This document shows positions 17,821-32,466 of a stretch of DNA of 64,000 nucleotides, piece by piece; the first letter of the stretch is position 1, and every line of letters starts with the position of its first letter. Location of the stretch: NCBI GenBank assembly GCA_051025295.1, contig JBMGJV010000001.1. The stretch is one strand, 5' to 3'. The stretch is from KBS-83 sp051025295 (GTDB lineage Bacteria > Acidobacteriota > Terriglobia > Terriglobales > Acidobacteriaceae). The notes beneath the pieces were generated by a model, which was not told the origin of the DNA, did not search any database, and worked only from the letters and a program-made list of their open reading frames with translations. The translations under genes and the position numbers were made by a program.

Positions 17821-20019
17821 CTACTGAATGGCGGTCTCCCGGTGCAGCGGCAGGTCGGCCGAGGAGCCACCGACCATAAGCGTGTACTGCCCCGGGACCA
17901 GGTGCCAGCCCTTCTGCTCGTCCCAGACGGAGAGGTACTTGGACTCGATCGTGACCTTCACCTCGCGGCTCTCGCCGGGCTTGAGGTCCACCCGCGCCCA
18001 GCCGACCAGGCGCTTGGGCGGCTCCTCGGCACCTGCGGGAAGCGCCGCGTAGACCTCGGCGATCTCGACGCCTGCGCGTTGACCTGCATTTGTCACCGTG
18101 AAGGTGGCATTGTGATCTGGCCCCTCGCCGAGCCGCAACCCGGAGTAGCGGAAGGTGGTGTAGGACAGTCCGAAGCCGAAGGGGAACAGCACCGGCTTGT
18201 GCTCGGCGTCGTACCACTTGTAGCCGACCTTGAGCCCCTCGTCGTAATGCACCTCGAACGATGCCTTGGCGGCCTTCGACTCCTGCGCCGCCTGATTGCT
18301 GCGGCCCCCCGGCGGCGGCGTCACAAGTTGCGGATGGGGCAGATCGGCCACGCTGCGGGGGAACGTCATGGGCAGCTTGCCGCTGGGGTTCACATCGCCG
18401 AACAGCACATTCGCCACCGCTTCAGCACCGCGGCTGCCGCCATACCAGGCCTCGGCAATGCCCGCGACTTTGTCCGCCCAAGGCATGGTCACGGCCGTGC
18501 CCGTCTCGAGCACAACGATGGTGTGCGGATTGGCCTCGGCGACAGCCTCGATCAGCGCCTCCTGCTGGTCGGGCAGCGCGAGGTCCGGCAGGTCCATACC
18601 TTCGCTCTCCCATTGGTATGCGAAGACGATCGCCACATCCGCCGACTTCGCGGCCGTGGCTGCGCTCGCCGGATCGCTGCCGCCGTAGTTCACGCTCGCG
18701 TTCGGCACCTTCGCCCTGATCGTCTCAAGCGGCGACGTGGGGAACCACACATGCGCCTGCCACTTGGCAGCAGGACGTCCCGGCGGGTCGACCTGGGCTG
18801 AGCCGCCGCCCGAGATCATGCCGCTATCCGCGTTGAGTCCGATCACCGCGATCGACCGCACCTTCGCAGCGTCGAGCGGAAGGATGTTCTGCTGATTCCG
18901 GAGCAGCACGATGCTCTGCTCCTCGATGCGCTGCGCCGTCTTCAGGCCGCCTTCGATATCCACGACACTCTTCTGCGCGGGAAAGTCGAAGAGACCGGCA
19001 GCAAACTCCGACCGCAGCACGCGCCGCGCATGGTCGTCGATCTCCGCCATCGGCACCTGGCCGCTCTGGGCGGCCTGCTTCAGCTTGTCGCCATAGAAAT
19101 CATCGAGCGGCTGTTCATTATCGAGTCCGGCAGCCGAGGCCTTCACCGTGCTGTGCGTTGCACCCCAATCGGAGATGACGAAGCCGGGGAACTTCCAGTC
19201 ATCCTTCAGCACATTGGTGAGCAGGTACTTGTTCTCGCACGCGTAATCACCGTTGACCGAGTTATAGCTGCACATCACGGCGCCGGGCTGGCCGACGTGC
19301 ACGCCGATCTCGAAGGCCAGCAGGTCACTCTCGCGCATGGCTCGCTTCGAGATGATCGCGTCCACCTCTGTGCGGCCGTTCTCCTGGTCGTTCATCGCGT
19401 AGTGCTTGATGTCGCTGATGACGTGCTGCGCGCCTTCGCAGCGGATGCGATTGCCAACCAGCGTGCCAGCCAGCACCGGGTCCTCACCCATGTATTCAAA
19501 GGTGCGGCCGTTGCGCGGCTCGCGCGTGATGTTCACGCCGCCACCGAGCGTCATGTTGTAGCCCTGCGCGCGCAGTTCGCGGCCGATCAGCGCACCATAG
19601 TCGCAGGCCGCGTCGGGATTCCAGCTGGCAGCCGAGCCCAGGTTCGACGGCAGCGCGGTCGAGTAGCGTCCGTTCTCTGCACTGCTGCGCACGCCATACG
19701 CAGCGTCGCTCATCTGGATCGTCGGCACACCAAGCCGCGTGCTGCCAAGCGTGAAGCCAGCACCGCCGTTACCGAGATACGCATTCGGCCGCGGCTTGCC
19801 CCATCCGGGCATGCCATTGCCGTGCAGCAGTTCGATCTTTTCGTCGAGCGTCATCTGCTGCAGGACGAGAGCCGCACGGTCATCGGGGGAGAGGCCCGCC
19901 TTCATCCAAGCGCGTTCTGGCTGCGCATCGGCCGGTGCCGTGTGACTGTGCTGTGCGAAGAGAGCGTTACCAGAGGAGAGCGCGAGAGTAGCAGCAAGAA
20001 GAAGACAGACGTGCTTCAT
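17821..20019 (-). CDS. Exported GH3 beta-glucosidase
   Basis: A 732-residue glycoside hydrolase family 3 enzyme with a signal peptide (MKHVCLLLAATLALSSGNAL). The TIM-barrel domain carries the nucleophile Asp284 in VISDWGATHS and the substrate-binding KHYAMNDQE. The alpha/beta sandwich domain includes VFAYQWESEGMDLPDLALP, and a C-terminal fibronectin-III-like domain starts around residue 620 (FTVTNAGQRAGVEIAEVYA). All family landmarks are intact, unlike the neighbouring GH1 protein. It should release glucose (or another beta-linked sugar) from oligosaccharides in the periplasm. Confidence 0.93.
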   Translation of the reverse strand: MKHVCLLLAATLALSSGNALFAQHSHTAPADAQPERAWMKAGLSPDDRAALVLQQMTLDEKIELLHGNGMPGWGKPRPNAYLGNGGAGFTLGSTRLGVPTIQMSDAAYGVRSSAENGRYSTALPSNLGSAASWNPDAACDYGALIGRELRAQGYNMTLGGGVNITREPRNGRTFEYMGEDPVLAGTLVGNRIRCEGAQHVISDIKHYAMNDQENGRTEVDAIISKRAMRESDLLAFEIGVHVGQPGAVMCSYNSVNGDYACENKYLLTNVLKDDWKFPGFVISDWGATHSTVKASAAGLDNEQPLDDFYGDKLKQAAQSGQVPMAEIDDHARRVLRSEFAAGLFDFPAQKSVVDIEGGLKTAQRIEEQSIVLLRNQQNILPLDAAKVRSIAVIGLNADSGMISGGGSAQVDPPGRPAAKWQAHVWFPTSPLETIRAKVPNASVNYGGSDPASAATAAKSADVAIVFAYQWESEGMDLPDLALPDQQEALIEAVAEANPHTIVVLETGTAVTMPWADKVAGIAEAWYGGSRGAEAVANVLFGDVNPSGKLPMTFPRSVADLPHPQLVTPPPGGRSNQAAQESKAAKASFEVHYDEGLKVGYKWYDAEHKPVLFPFGFGLSYTTFRYSGLRLGEGPDHNATFTVTNAGQRAGVEIAEVYAALPAGAEEPPKRLVGWARVDLKPGESREVKVTIESKYLSVWDEQKGWHLVPGQYTLMVGGSSADLPLHRETAIQ

Positions 20020-20087
20020 TGTTCGATGTGGACCCTTTCATCCGGCCACCATCATAGCCATCGCGGCGTTGCGGTGGGCCAGGAAAT

Positions 20088-21068
20088 TTATCGCCGCCGT
20101 GCCTTCGCAATCGATTGAGTAGGCGGTTGCGATGCCGGCTCAGCCCCTATACCTGCCTGCGGCTCTCGCCGCGAACTCGTCAGCGTCTCTAACTCGTCGA
20201 GCGTGCGCGGCCAGTCTTTTCCCAGCAGTCGCGACAGGCTTCGATCCGCAAGAACACGGCCTTCTGTCTGGCACTGCGGACAGTAGTTCGTCTCGTTATC
20301 TGCGTAGCGGATGCGCTGCACCGGGGCGGCGCAGCGCGGACAAGGCTTGCCATAACGACCATGCACGGCCATGTCGGGCCGAAACGCCGTCACCTTCTCC
20401 GGGAAGCTGCCGGCTGCCTCGCTCGTCAGCCGATCGATCCAGATCTGCATCGTCTCGCGTGTCGCACGGTAGAGCCGCTCCCACTCTTCCGGCGTGAGGC
20501 GATGCGTCTGCTGAATCGGAGAGAGCCGCGCCTCATGCAATATCTCGTCCGAATACGCATTGCCAATCCCGCTCAGAATGCGTGGGTCGGTCAGAGCGCG
20601 CTTGAGGGTGCGGTTCTCAGCGAGCAGTGCCTCACGGAACTCGTCGAGGTTGGCAGCGAAGATATCGATGCCGCCCGGATCAAGAGCGGATAGCCCCGCC
20701 TCTCCGCTCACGACCGAGAGCGATGCCCGACGCTTGCTTCCGGCCTCGGTGAGCACGAGCGAGCCAGTGGCAAAATCGAAGGCCGCAAGCTGATTGCGCC
20801 CCGCGAGCCTGGCTCCTGGGGTGCGCCAGTGCAGGCGGCCGGCAATCATCAGGTGGAGCACCAGCCACAGGTCACCGTCGAGGCCGAAGGCGATGCGCTT
20901 GCCCACACGACGCAAAGCCTGCACCACTCGCCCTTCGGCGCTCTCGAGCCGCGGCTCAGCCGTGCGCAGCAGGAATGGGCTCGCGACGCGCACATGCTCG
21001 AGCGTCTGGCCCAGTACGCGAGGCTCGAGCGCGGCAAGATAAGCAGAGATATCCGGCAGCTCCGGCAT
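20088..21068 (-). CDS. mutM: Fpg/Nei-family DNA glycosylase (MutM-like)
   Basis: A 326-residue DNA glycosylase/AP lyase. Mature Pro2 and Glu3 (MPELPD) form the catalytic N-terminus. The H2TH domain contains LKRALTDPRILSGIGNAYSDEI, and a C-terminal zinc finger has the pattern CPRC...CPQC with 16 residues between the pairs. About 55 residues extend past the finger (including LADRSLSRLLGKDWPRTLDE), longer than classic Fpg. Start is ATG at 21068, since catalysis needs the Pro at position 2. It probably removes oxidised bases such as 8-oxoguanine; the exact lesion specificity is uncertain because this branch differs from E. coli MutM. Confidence 0.9.
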   Translation of the reverse strand: MPELPDISAYLAALEPRVLGQTLEHVRVASPFLLRTAEPRLESAEGRVVQALRRVGKRIAFGLDGDLWLVLHLMIAGRLHWRTPGARLAGRNQLAAFDFATGSLVLTEAGSKRRASLSVVSGEAGLSALDPGGIDIFAANLDEFREALLAENRTLKRALTDPRILSGIGNAYSDEILHEARLSPIQQTHRLTPEEWERLYRATRETMQIWIDRLTSEAAGSFPEKVTAFRPDMAVHGRYGKPCPRCAAPVQRIRYADNETNYCPQCQTEGRVLADRSLSRLLGKDWPRTLDELETLTSSRREPQAGIGAEPASQPPTQSIAKARRR

Positions 21069-21089
21069 GGCAACCGATGCTACGCCACG

Positions 21090-21126
21090 TGACCCGGAGC
21101 CATCCTCATGTCGGGGCTCCGGGTCA
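21090..21126. terminator. Hairpin at the 3' end of the second TetR gene
   Basis: TGACCCGGAGCC (21090-21101) and GGCTCCGGGTCA (21115-21126) are exact inverted repeats with a 13-nt loop. The hairpin includes the TetR-gene stop codon and lies before mutM. There is no T run on either side, so it may be a weak terminator or an mRNA-stabilising element. Confidence 0.45.
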
Positions 21127-21765
21127 AACCGCGGGCTGCCTCGGTGACGGCATGGTCTGCACCCGCGCGGTGCGACGGTGCTCTCCATTCGGATCGGCCC
21201 CGTTTGCCCGCGGGAGCGCCTGCTTCCCTTCTCCGGTCAGGCTCACGAAGCGCCGCAAGGCAGCCGACGTACGCCGCCGGTCGCCGGTGGTCAACAGGTC
21301 CAGCACCAAGCCATCAAAGAACGCGGTATAGAGGGTGCGTGTAGCCGGATCCCTCTGGTCCATCGGCAGCGAGTCCATCACCACCTTGATCCAGCTTGTC
21401 GTCATGCTCTGCAGATGTTTCGAGAGCACGCCGTCGCGATTGGCCAGCGCCTGCACCTCGTAGGCGAGGCGTAGACAGCGCAGGTTCTTCGGCTGCGTCG
21501 CCCACAGCCATAGCTCTTCGAACAGGCTGACACCGCGCTCCCGGCGATGGGCCTCGGCCATGGCCTTGAAAGAGGTCTCCAGGCGCCGCTCAAGCTCGTC
21601 GAGTGCCTCCGCGATCAGCCGCTCCTTCGACTTGAAATGGAAGATCAACAGACGTGCACTGCTGCCGATGGCGCTGCCCAGCGGGCGTAGTGAGACACCA
21701 GCAATTCCATGTTCGAGGAAGTAATCGGTCGCGGCTGCCAAGAGCTGCTCTTTTCGACGTTTCAT
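21124..21765 (-). CDS. TetR/AcrR-family transcriptional regulator
   Basis: A 213-residue TetR-type repressor. Helix-turn-helix: DYFLEHGIAGVSLRPLGSAI then GSSARLLIFHFKSKERLIAE. The rest is a helical ligand-binding domain ending in a basic, Arg-rich tail. ATG at 21765 is preferred over a GTG at 21774 because AAGG lies upstream at suitable spacing. Its target is not clear: the nearest genes are mutM (downstream, same strand) and the poly-HAMP kinase (divergent, about 475 bp away). Confidence 0.85.
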   Translation of the reverse strand: MKRRKEQLLAAATDYFLEHGIAGVSLRPLGSAIGSSARLLIFHFKSKERLIAEALDELERRLETSFKAMAEAHRRERGVSLFEELWLWATQPKNLRCLRLAYEVQALANRDGVLSKHLQSMTTSWIKVVMDSLPMDQRDPATRTLYTAFFDGLVLDLLTTGDRRRTSAALRRFVSLTGEGKQALPRANGADPNGEHRRTARVQTMPSPRQPAV

Positions 21766-22241
21766 ACGCCCCACCTTCTTGAATCAGCCGTTTCACGAAC
21801 CCGGCATAGAATCGATCGGAACTTGTGCGCCCGCGGGGTTACGTCCGTAAAGAGTGTTCGGACGATGCCACGGTCGCGAGGCCTGACACGCGCTACAGTG
21901 TGTGTGCCTGAAGAGCCCCACATGGCAGCGAAAAGGTCTGCCGGCGATCCAGCCGGCGGCCTGGCTGGCCTGGGCAGTCGGACCGGAGGTAGCCAGCACT
22001 GTGACGAGAGGTGCAGGCGGAGTGCGGCGGTGCACGCAACCATATGTCTGACCTCGCGCATCTCAGCGTGGCACGCAGCAGGCATGTCAGCCATCGCCTC
22101 TCCCCAGGGGAAGAGACCAGGTTGTTGCACGCGTCTTGCCCAACCGTTAGGACTATGAAGAGCCACACCTTCGTTGCCTCCTCAGCGCAATGCGCAGGTA
22201 GCAACATACATGCAGGCAGGTAGCTGTTGAAGGAGACACCC
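21766..22241. other. Intergenic region before the poly-HAMP kinase
   Basis: A stretch of 476 bp with no convincing gene. Short open frames on both strands lack family resemblance and good starts. A weak plus-strand promoter candidate is TTGCAC (22125-22130), 17 bp, TAGGAC (22148-22153), about 90 bp before the kinase start. Confidence 0.4.
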
Positions 22242-28571
<6,330 letters not shown>

Positions 28572-28591
28572 GCAGGAACGCGAATGCAGGC

Positions 28592-28616
28592 GCCCCCGCC
28601 GGAACAAGGCGGGGGC
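28592..28616 (+). other. Intergenic hairpin between kinase genes
   Basis: GCCCCCGCC (28592-28600) pairs with GGCGGGGGC (28608-28616) over a 7-nt loop, 20 bp after the poly-HAMP stop and 22 bp before the next ATG. No T run follows, so partial termination or mRNA stabilisation is more likely than full termination. Confidence 0.5.
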
Positions 28617-28638
28617 AGGACAACCAAGAGGGCGGCCG

Positions 28639-30618
28639 ATGAACAGCAGTGACAAAGTCAACATCCTGATGGTCGACGACCAGCCAGCGAAGCTGCTCAG
28701 CTATGAGGTCATCCTGTCCGATCTGGGAGAGAACCTGATCAGTGCCTCTTCCGGCCGGGAGGCGCTCGATGCCCTGCTCAAAAACGACATCGCTGTGGTC
28801 CTGATGGACGTCAGCATGCCCGATATCGACGGCTTCGAGCTGGCGGACATGATCCGTCAGCATCCCCGGTTCCAGAAAACAGCGATCATCTTCATCTCCG
28901 GCGTGCACATGTCGGACATGGACCGGATCCGCGGCTACGAGCGCGGCGCCGTGGATTACATCTCCGTGCCGGTCGTGCCGGAGTTGCTGCGCGCCAAGGT
29001 GACGGTCTTCGCCGAGCTGCACCGCAAGACCCGGCAGCTCGAGATGCTGAACGAAGAGCTCGAAGCGCGCGTGGCCAGCCGCAACGAGGAGTTGCGGTTG
29101 CTGAACCAGAAGCTTCGTCAGCGCGTCACCGAGCTTGAAACCATCATGCAGGTGCTGCCAGTCGGGGTGGCCGTGGCTCAGGACCCGGAGTGCGGTGTCG
29201 TTACGGGAAATGCCGCGCTGTCTGAGTTGCAGGGCTTTCTCCGCGGCGCCGAGCCCCACACCGAAGAGGGCCGTCGCGCAGCTGTGTTCGAAAACGTATT
29301 CAGTAATGGCGAGGCTCTTCCGCCGGACCAGCTTCCGTTGCAGCGCGCCGCCGCGACCGGGCGGCCCGTCGAGAGCCTGGAACTCGAGGTGCGGGATGCA
29401 GACGGCAGCTCCACCTGGCTGCTGAGCAGTGCGGACCCTCTCTTCGATGAGGACGGTTCCGTGCGCGGCGCGGTCGGCGCGTTCTACGACGTGACCAGCC
29501 GCAAGCGCATGGAGGACACGTTGCGCGAGCGTGCGGACCTGCTTGAGCTCGCCTCCGAAGCCATCATCGTGCGCGATCTCGAAGGCTGCATCAGTTTCTG
29601 GAACTCCGGAGCCGAGATGCTCTATGGCTGGACGCGCCAGGAGGCGCTTGGCCAGAAGCTGCACGACCTGCTGCAGACGGAATTCCCAGACGCGCTCGAC
29701 CACATCGAGCGGCAGCTCAAGCAGACGCACACCTGGTCCGGCAATGTGAGTCAGCGCACGCGCGACGGGCACGAAGTGATCGTGGCCAGCCGCAAGGCGC
29801 TCGACAAGAACGGCAAGGCCGTGCTCGAGATCAACCGAGACATCACCCACCAGAAGCAGGTGGAAGAGACGCTGCGGCGCGCCGAAAAGCTGGCCGCCAT
29901 GGGACGGGTCGCGGGCATTGTGGCGCACGAGATCAACAACCCGCTCGACGCCGTCACCAATACGTTCTTCCTGCTGCGCGATCATCCTTCGCTCGACGAG
30001 GACGGCCGCTACCTGGCACGCATCGGCGAGCAGGAGCTGGCCCGCATTGCGCACATCACGAAACAGACGCTTTCGTTCTATCGCGAGAGCCAGGAACCCG
30101 TGCTGCTCTCGCTTACGGACGTGATCGACGACGTGCTGGAGCTGCAGTCCCGCCCCATGCAGTTGAACGGCATCCGGCTCGCGAAGGACTACCGCACTCG
30201 CGGCATGATGCACGGGTTCCCCGGCGAGCTGAAGCAGGTCTTCCTCAACCTGATCGGGAACGCGATCCAGGCCACGCCCCCGGGCGGTCGCATTCGCGTG
30301 CGGGCGATCGACCCACGCTGGCAGGGCCGCCATGCGGGCACCGCCATCACTATCTGCGACACCGGCTCCGGGATCTCGCCAGAGCACGCTCGACGGCTGT
30401 TCGAGCCCTTTTACACCACCAAAGCTGCGAAGGGGACCGGCCTCGGGCTCTGGATCAGCAAGGGCATCATTCAGAAATACGAAGGCACGATTGATTTCCG
30501 CAGCCTCAAGCTGTCGACTGGGAATGTGACCTGCTTCCAGATCTTCATTCCCGGGACGATGGCTGCCTTGCGAACACCCGAAGTGCTCGACTACGCAAGG
30601 ACAGCAGACAGTAAGTGA
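28639..30618 (+). CDS. REC-PAS-PAS histidine kinase
   Basis: A 659-residue signalling protein. An N-terminal receiver has Asp57 (VVLMDVSMPDIDGFE) and the acidic pair in MVDDQ. A coiled coil (about 140-175) leads to two PAS domains (about 175-290 and 295-415; the second ends LEINRDITHQKQVEE). The kinase core has His430 (GIVAHEINNPLDAV), N-box VFLNLIGNAIQA, CDTGSGIS and GTGLGLWIS. It follows the poly-HAMP kinase and overlaps the next receiver gene by 4 nt. It can receive a phosphoryl group on its own receiver and pass signals on, possibly to the small receiver protein. No membrane segment, so cytoplasmic. Confidence 0.93.
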   Translation: MNSSDKVNILMVDDQPAKLLSYEVILSDLGENLISASSGREALDALLKNDIAVVLMDVSMPDIDGFELADMIRQHPRFQKTAIIFISGVHMSDMDRIRGYERGAVDYISVPVVPELLRAKVTVFAELHRKTRQLEMLNEELEARVASRNEELRLLNQKLRQRVTELETIMQVLPVGVAVAQDPECGVVTGNAALSELQGFLRGAEPHTEEGRRAAVFENVFSNGEALPPDQLPLQRAAATGRPVESLELEVRDADGSSTWLLSSADPLFDEDGSVRGAVGAFYDVTSRKRMEDTLRERADLLELASEAIIVRDLEGCISFWNSGAEMLYGWTRQEALGQKLHDLLQTEFPDALDHIERQLKQTHTWSGNVSQRTRDGHEVIVASRKALDKNGKAVLEINRDITHQKQVEETLRRAEKLAAMGRVAGIVAHEINNPLDAVTNTFFLLRDHPSLDEDGRYLARIGEQELARIAHITKQTLSFYRESQEPVLLSLTDVIDDVLELQSRPMQLNGIRLAKDYRTRGMMHGFPGELKQVFLNLIGNAIQATPPGGRIRVRAIDPRWQGRHAGTAITICDTGSGISPEHARRLFEPFYTTKAAKGTGLGLWISKGIIQKYEGTIDFRSLKLSTGNVTCFQIFIPGTMAALRTPEVLDYARTADSK

Positions 30619-31025
30619 TCACAGGAGTGCAGGTTTTGGGACAGAAGACGATCGTCTTGTGCGTGGATGATGAAGAGAACGCGCTGATGCTGCGTCGGCT
30701 GGTACTGGAGAAGTCAGGCTTCGAAGTAGTCACCGCCAACTCCGCCCTGGAGGCGCAGAACGTGCTCGCACAGCGGAGCGTGGACATCATCCTCTCGGAT
30801 CAGTTGATGCCGGGCATTACGGGCACAGAGTTGGCCCGTACCGTCAAGGCGCGGTATCCGAACATCCCGTTTGTGCTGGTGTCCGGGGTCAACGAAATGC
30901 CCGAAGGCATTGAACTGACCGACATGTTCATCTCAAAGCTCGAAGGACCGACCATCCTGATTCAGAAGATCACGGACCTGCTCGCAAGCCTCAAGCTCCT
31001 GCAGCCGCGGGTCGCCGACTGCTGA
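30615..31025 (+). CDS. Single-domain response regulator
   Basis: A receiver-only protein (136 residues from the GTG at 30615, which overlaps the previous stop). Phospho-acceptor Asp62 is in VDIILSDQLMPGITG; the acidic pocket is in VLCVDDEEN, with Ser in LVSG and Lys in ISKLEGP. There is no output domain. A better ribosome site (AGGAG 30623-30627, 8-nt spacing) precedes an in-frame TTG at 30636, giving MGQKTIVLCVDDE, which may be the true start. It probably acts as a phosphate relay or by protein contact with one of the three neighbouring kinases. Confidence 0.9.
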   Translation: MITGVQVLGQKTIVLCVDDEENALMLRRLVLEKSGFEVVTANSALEAQNVLAQRSVDIILSDQLMPGITGTELARTVKARYPNIPFVLVSGVNEMPEGIELTDMFISKLEGPTILIQKITDLLASLKLLQPRVADC

Positions 31026-31053
31026 CGCGTTTCTCCGGCGTCCGCGCGTTGAG

Positions 31054-32193
31054 CTAAGCGCGCAGGGCCACGGCGGAGTCAGCGACTGGGTCGAAGTCAG
31101 CGGCCGGCCGATACTGCTTCGGCCACCACACGATGAACCGGGCGCCCTCACGGTAGCTGGTGTCGAGCCGGATGGTGCCCCCGTGGCGCAGCACGATCTG
31201 CCGCACGGTCCATAACCCCATCCCATTGCCTTGCTCGCCCTTGGTGGAGTGGCCAAATTCAAACAGCGAGGCGACCCGCTCGGGGGAGATCCCATGCCCC
31301 TGATCCGTCACCGTCAGTTGAACGCCTTGCGCGGTGCCGTCCAGGTGAAGGCGCACCACACGCCCGGGCTCGGTCGTAGCTTCGCAGGCGTTCCGCGCCA
31401 GGTTGAGAATCACCTGCCGCGTCTCTCCCGGAAACGCCTCGACCTCCAGGTCGCCTTCCGATGTCACCTCGAAATGAATGCTGCGATCCAGAATGACTCC
31501 ACGCAGCAGGAACAGGACCGAGTCTGCAACCGAGCGCAGATTCACCCGCTCCGGTGATCGCGTTTCGCGATGGAACGCCAGCGTTGCATGCGAAATGGTG
31601 ATGACACGTTGAATCTCGTCCCGACCCATCTCGGCGAGTTTCAGCGTCTCTGGCGAGAGGCCCGGGTCCTTCTGGATCAGGTGCAGCACGTTTTGGATCG
31701 CTTCCAGCGGATTCGAGATCTCGTGCGTGATCGCTGCGGACATGCGGCTCCAGTCCTCAACCTTTCGGGCGGCCAGCAGCCGGTCGCGCAGGTTCTGCCG
31801 CTCCTGTTCCGTCTCGCTCAGGCGGCGCGCGTAGTCATTGATCGCAAAGCTGATCGAGGATGCGCGGCGAATCAGCATGATGGCAACAAGTGCTGATGCA
31901 GCAGCCGTGATGATCGTGGCCCACGCATCGATCCAGAACACCGGAATCCACGTGGTGATCACGTCCATCAAGTGCGTCGAGCCGCATGCCACGATGAAAA
32001 TCGCGAAGCCCACGACAAACCACACCCAGTCGCGCAGCATGGCACGAAAGGTGCGCTTTGCAATGAACAGAAGTGTGCCGCAGTTACTCGCGTAGCTGAG
32101 GAAGATCACGGAGTTGGCGACCACCATCGTCCAGATCAGCCGGGGCGATGCAGCCCAACACACAGCGTGGGGAACAAGTCCGTTCGAATTCAT
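31054..32193 (-). CDS. Membrane histidine kinase with ethylene-receptor-like sensor domain
   Basis: A 379-residue kinase. Three transmembrane helices occupy about residues 18-110, then a short coiled coil, HisKA with His157 (ITHEISNPLEA), N-box LNLARNACEA, DQGHGIS and GNGMGLWTV. The sensor aligns without gaps within helices to plant ETR1: the GFAIFIVACGSTHLMDV stretch matches FGAFIVLCGATHL, keeping Cys70 and His74 (ETR1 Cys65 and His69, copper ligands), Ile67 (Ile62) and Tyr34 (Tyr32); ETR1 Asp25 is Asn27 here. Such domains bind ethylene through Cu(I) in plants and cyanobacteria. Unlike plant receptors there is no GAF. It converges with the receiver gene. Ligand unproven. Confidence 0.85.
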   Translation of the reverse strand: MNSNGLVPHAVCWAASPRLIWTMVVANSVIFLSYASNCGTLLFIAKRTFRAMLRDWVWFVVGFAIFIVACGSTHLMDVITTWIPVFWIDAWATIITAAASALVAIMLIRRASSISFAINDYARRLSETEQERQNLRDRLLAARKVEDWSRMSAAITHEISNPLEAIQNVLHLIQKDPGLSPETLKLAEMGRDEIQRVITISHATLAFHRETRSPERVNLRSVADSVLFLLRGVILDRSIHFEVTSEGDLEVEAFPGETRQVILNLARNACEATTEPGRVVRLHLDGTAQGVQLTVTDQGHGISPERVASLFEFGHSTKGEQGNGMGLWTVRQIVLRHGGTIRLDTSYREGARFIVWWPKQYRPAADFDPVADSAVALRA

Positions 32194-32269
32194 GAGGCCG
32201 ATCCTGTACAGCGTAGAGAGCCCAGATCGAGATCGAACAGCAAGTGTTCGCTGGCAAGAAATCTAGCCG

Positions 32270-32286
32270 ATACCCCCGGGGGGTGC
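32270..32286. promoter_or_regulatory. C/G-run palindrome in the divergent promoter region
   Basis: ATACCCCCGGGGGGTGC is nearly palindromic and resembles the C-run/G-run operators of CsoR/RcnR-type metal sensors. It lies about 77 bp upstream of the ethylene-receptor-like kinase start, in the 273-bp space shared with the LigD polymerase gene. No CsoR gene is in the window, so the link is speculative. Confidence 0.25.
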
Positions 32287-32466
32287 AAGGCCACGAAGGT
32301 GTGTTTGCATCCATGTCGCCATGCCCCGAATGTGGCACGCGGGACCCGCAACAAACGCTTCAAACCTCATTCCTCTCGCTCCTTCGGGATGTGCCGGACA
32401 CGCGAATGTCACGCCCAGCCTTCCATACGGAGAACAGACCGCATCGCGAAGCGTTACTCTGGTGCC

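Noticed and set aside
17113..18801. A 562-codon plus-strand frame crossing the metallophosphoesterase and GH3 genes
   Set aside because: It spans two well-supported genes on the other strand and has composition typical of a shadow frame.
21766..22241. Small genes in the gap before the poly-HAMP kinase
   Set aside because: Open frames on both strands are Arg/Ser/Cys-rich, overlap one another and lack ribosome sites.
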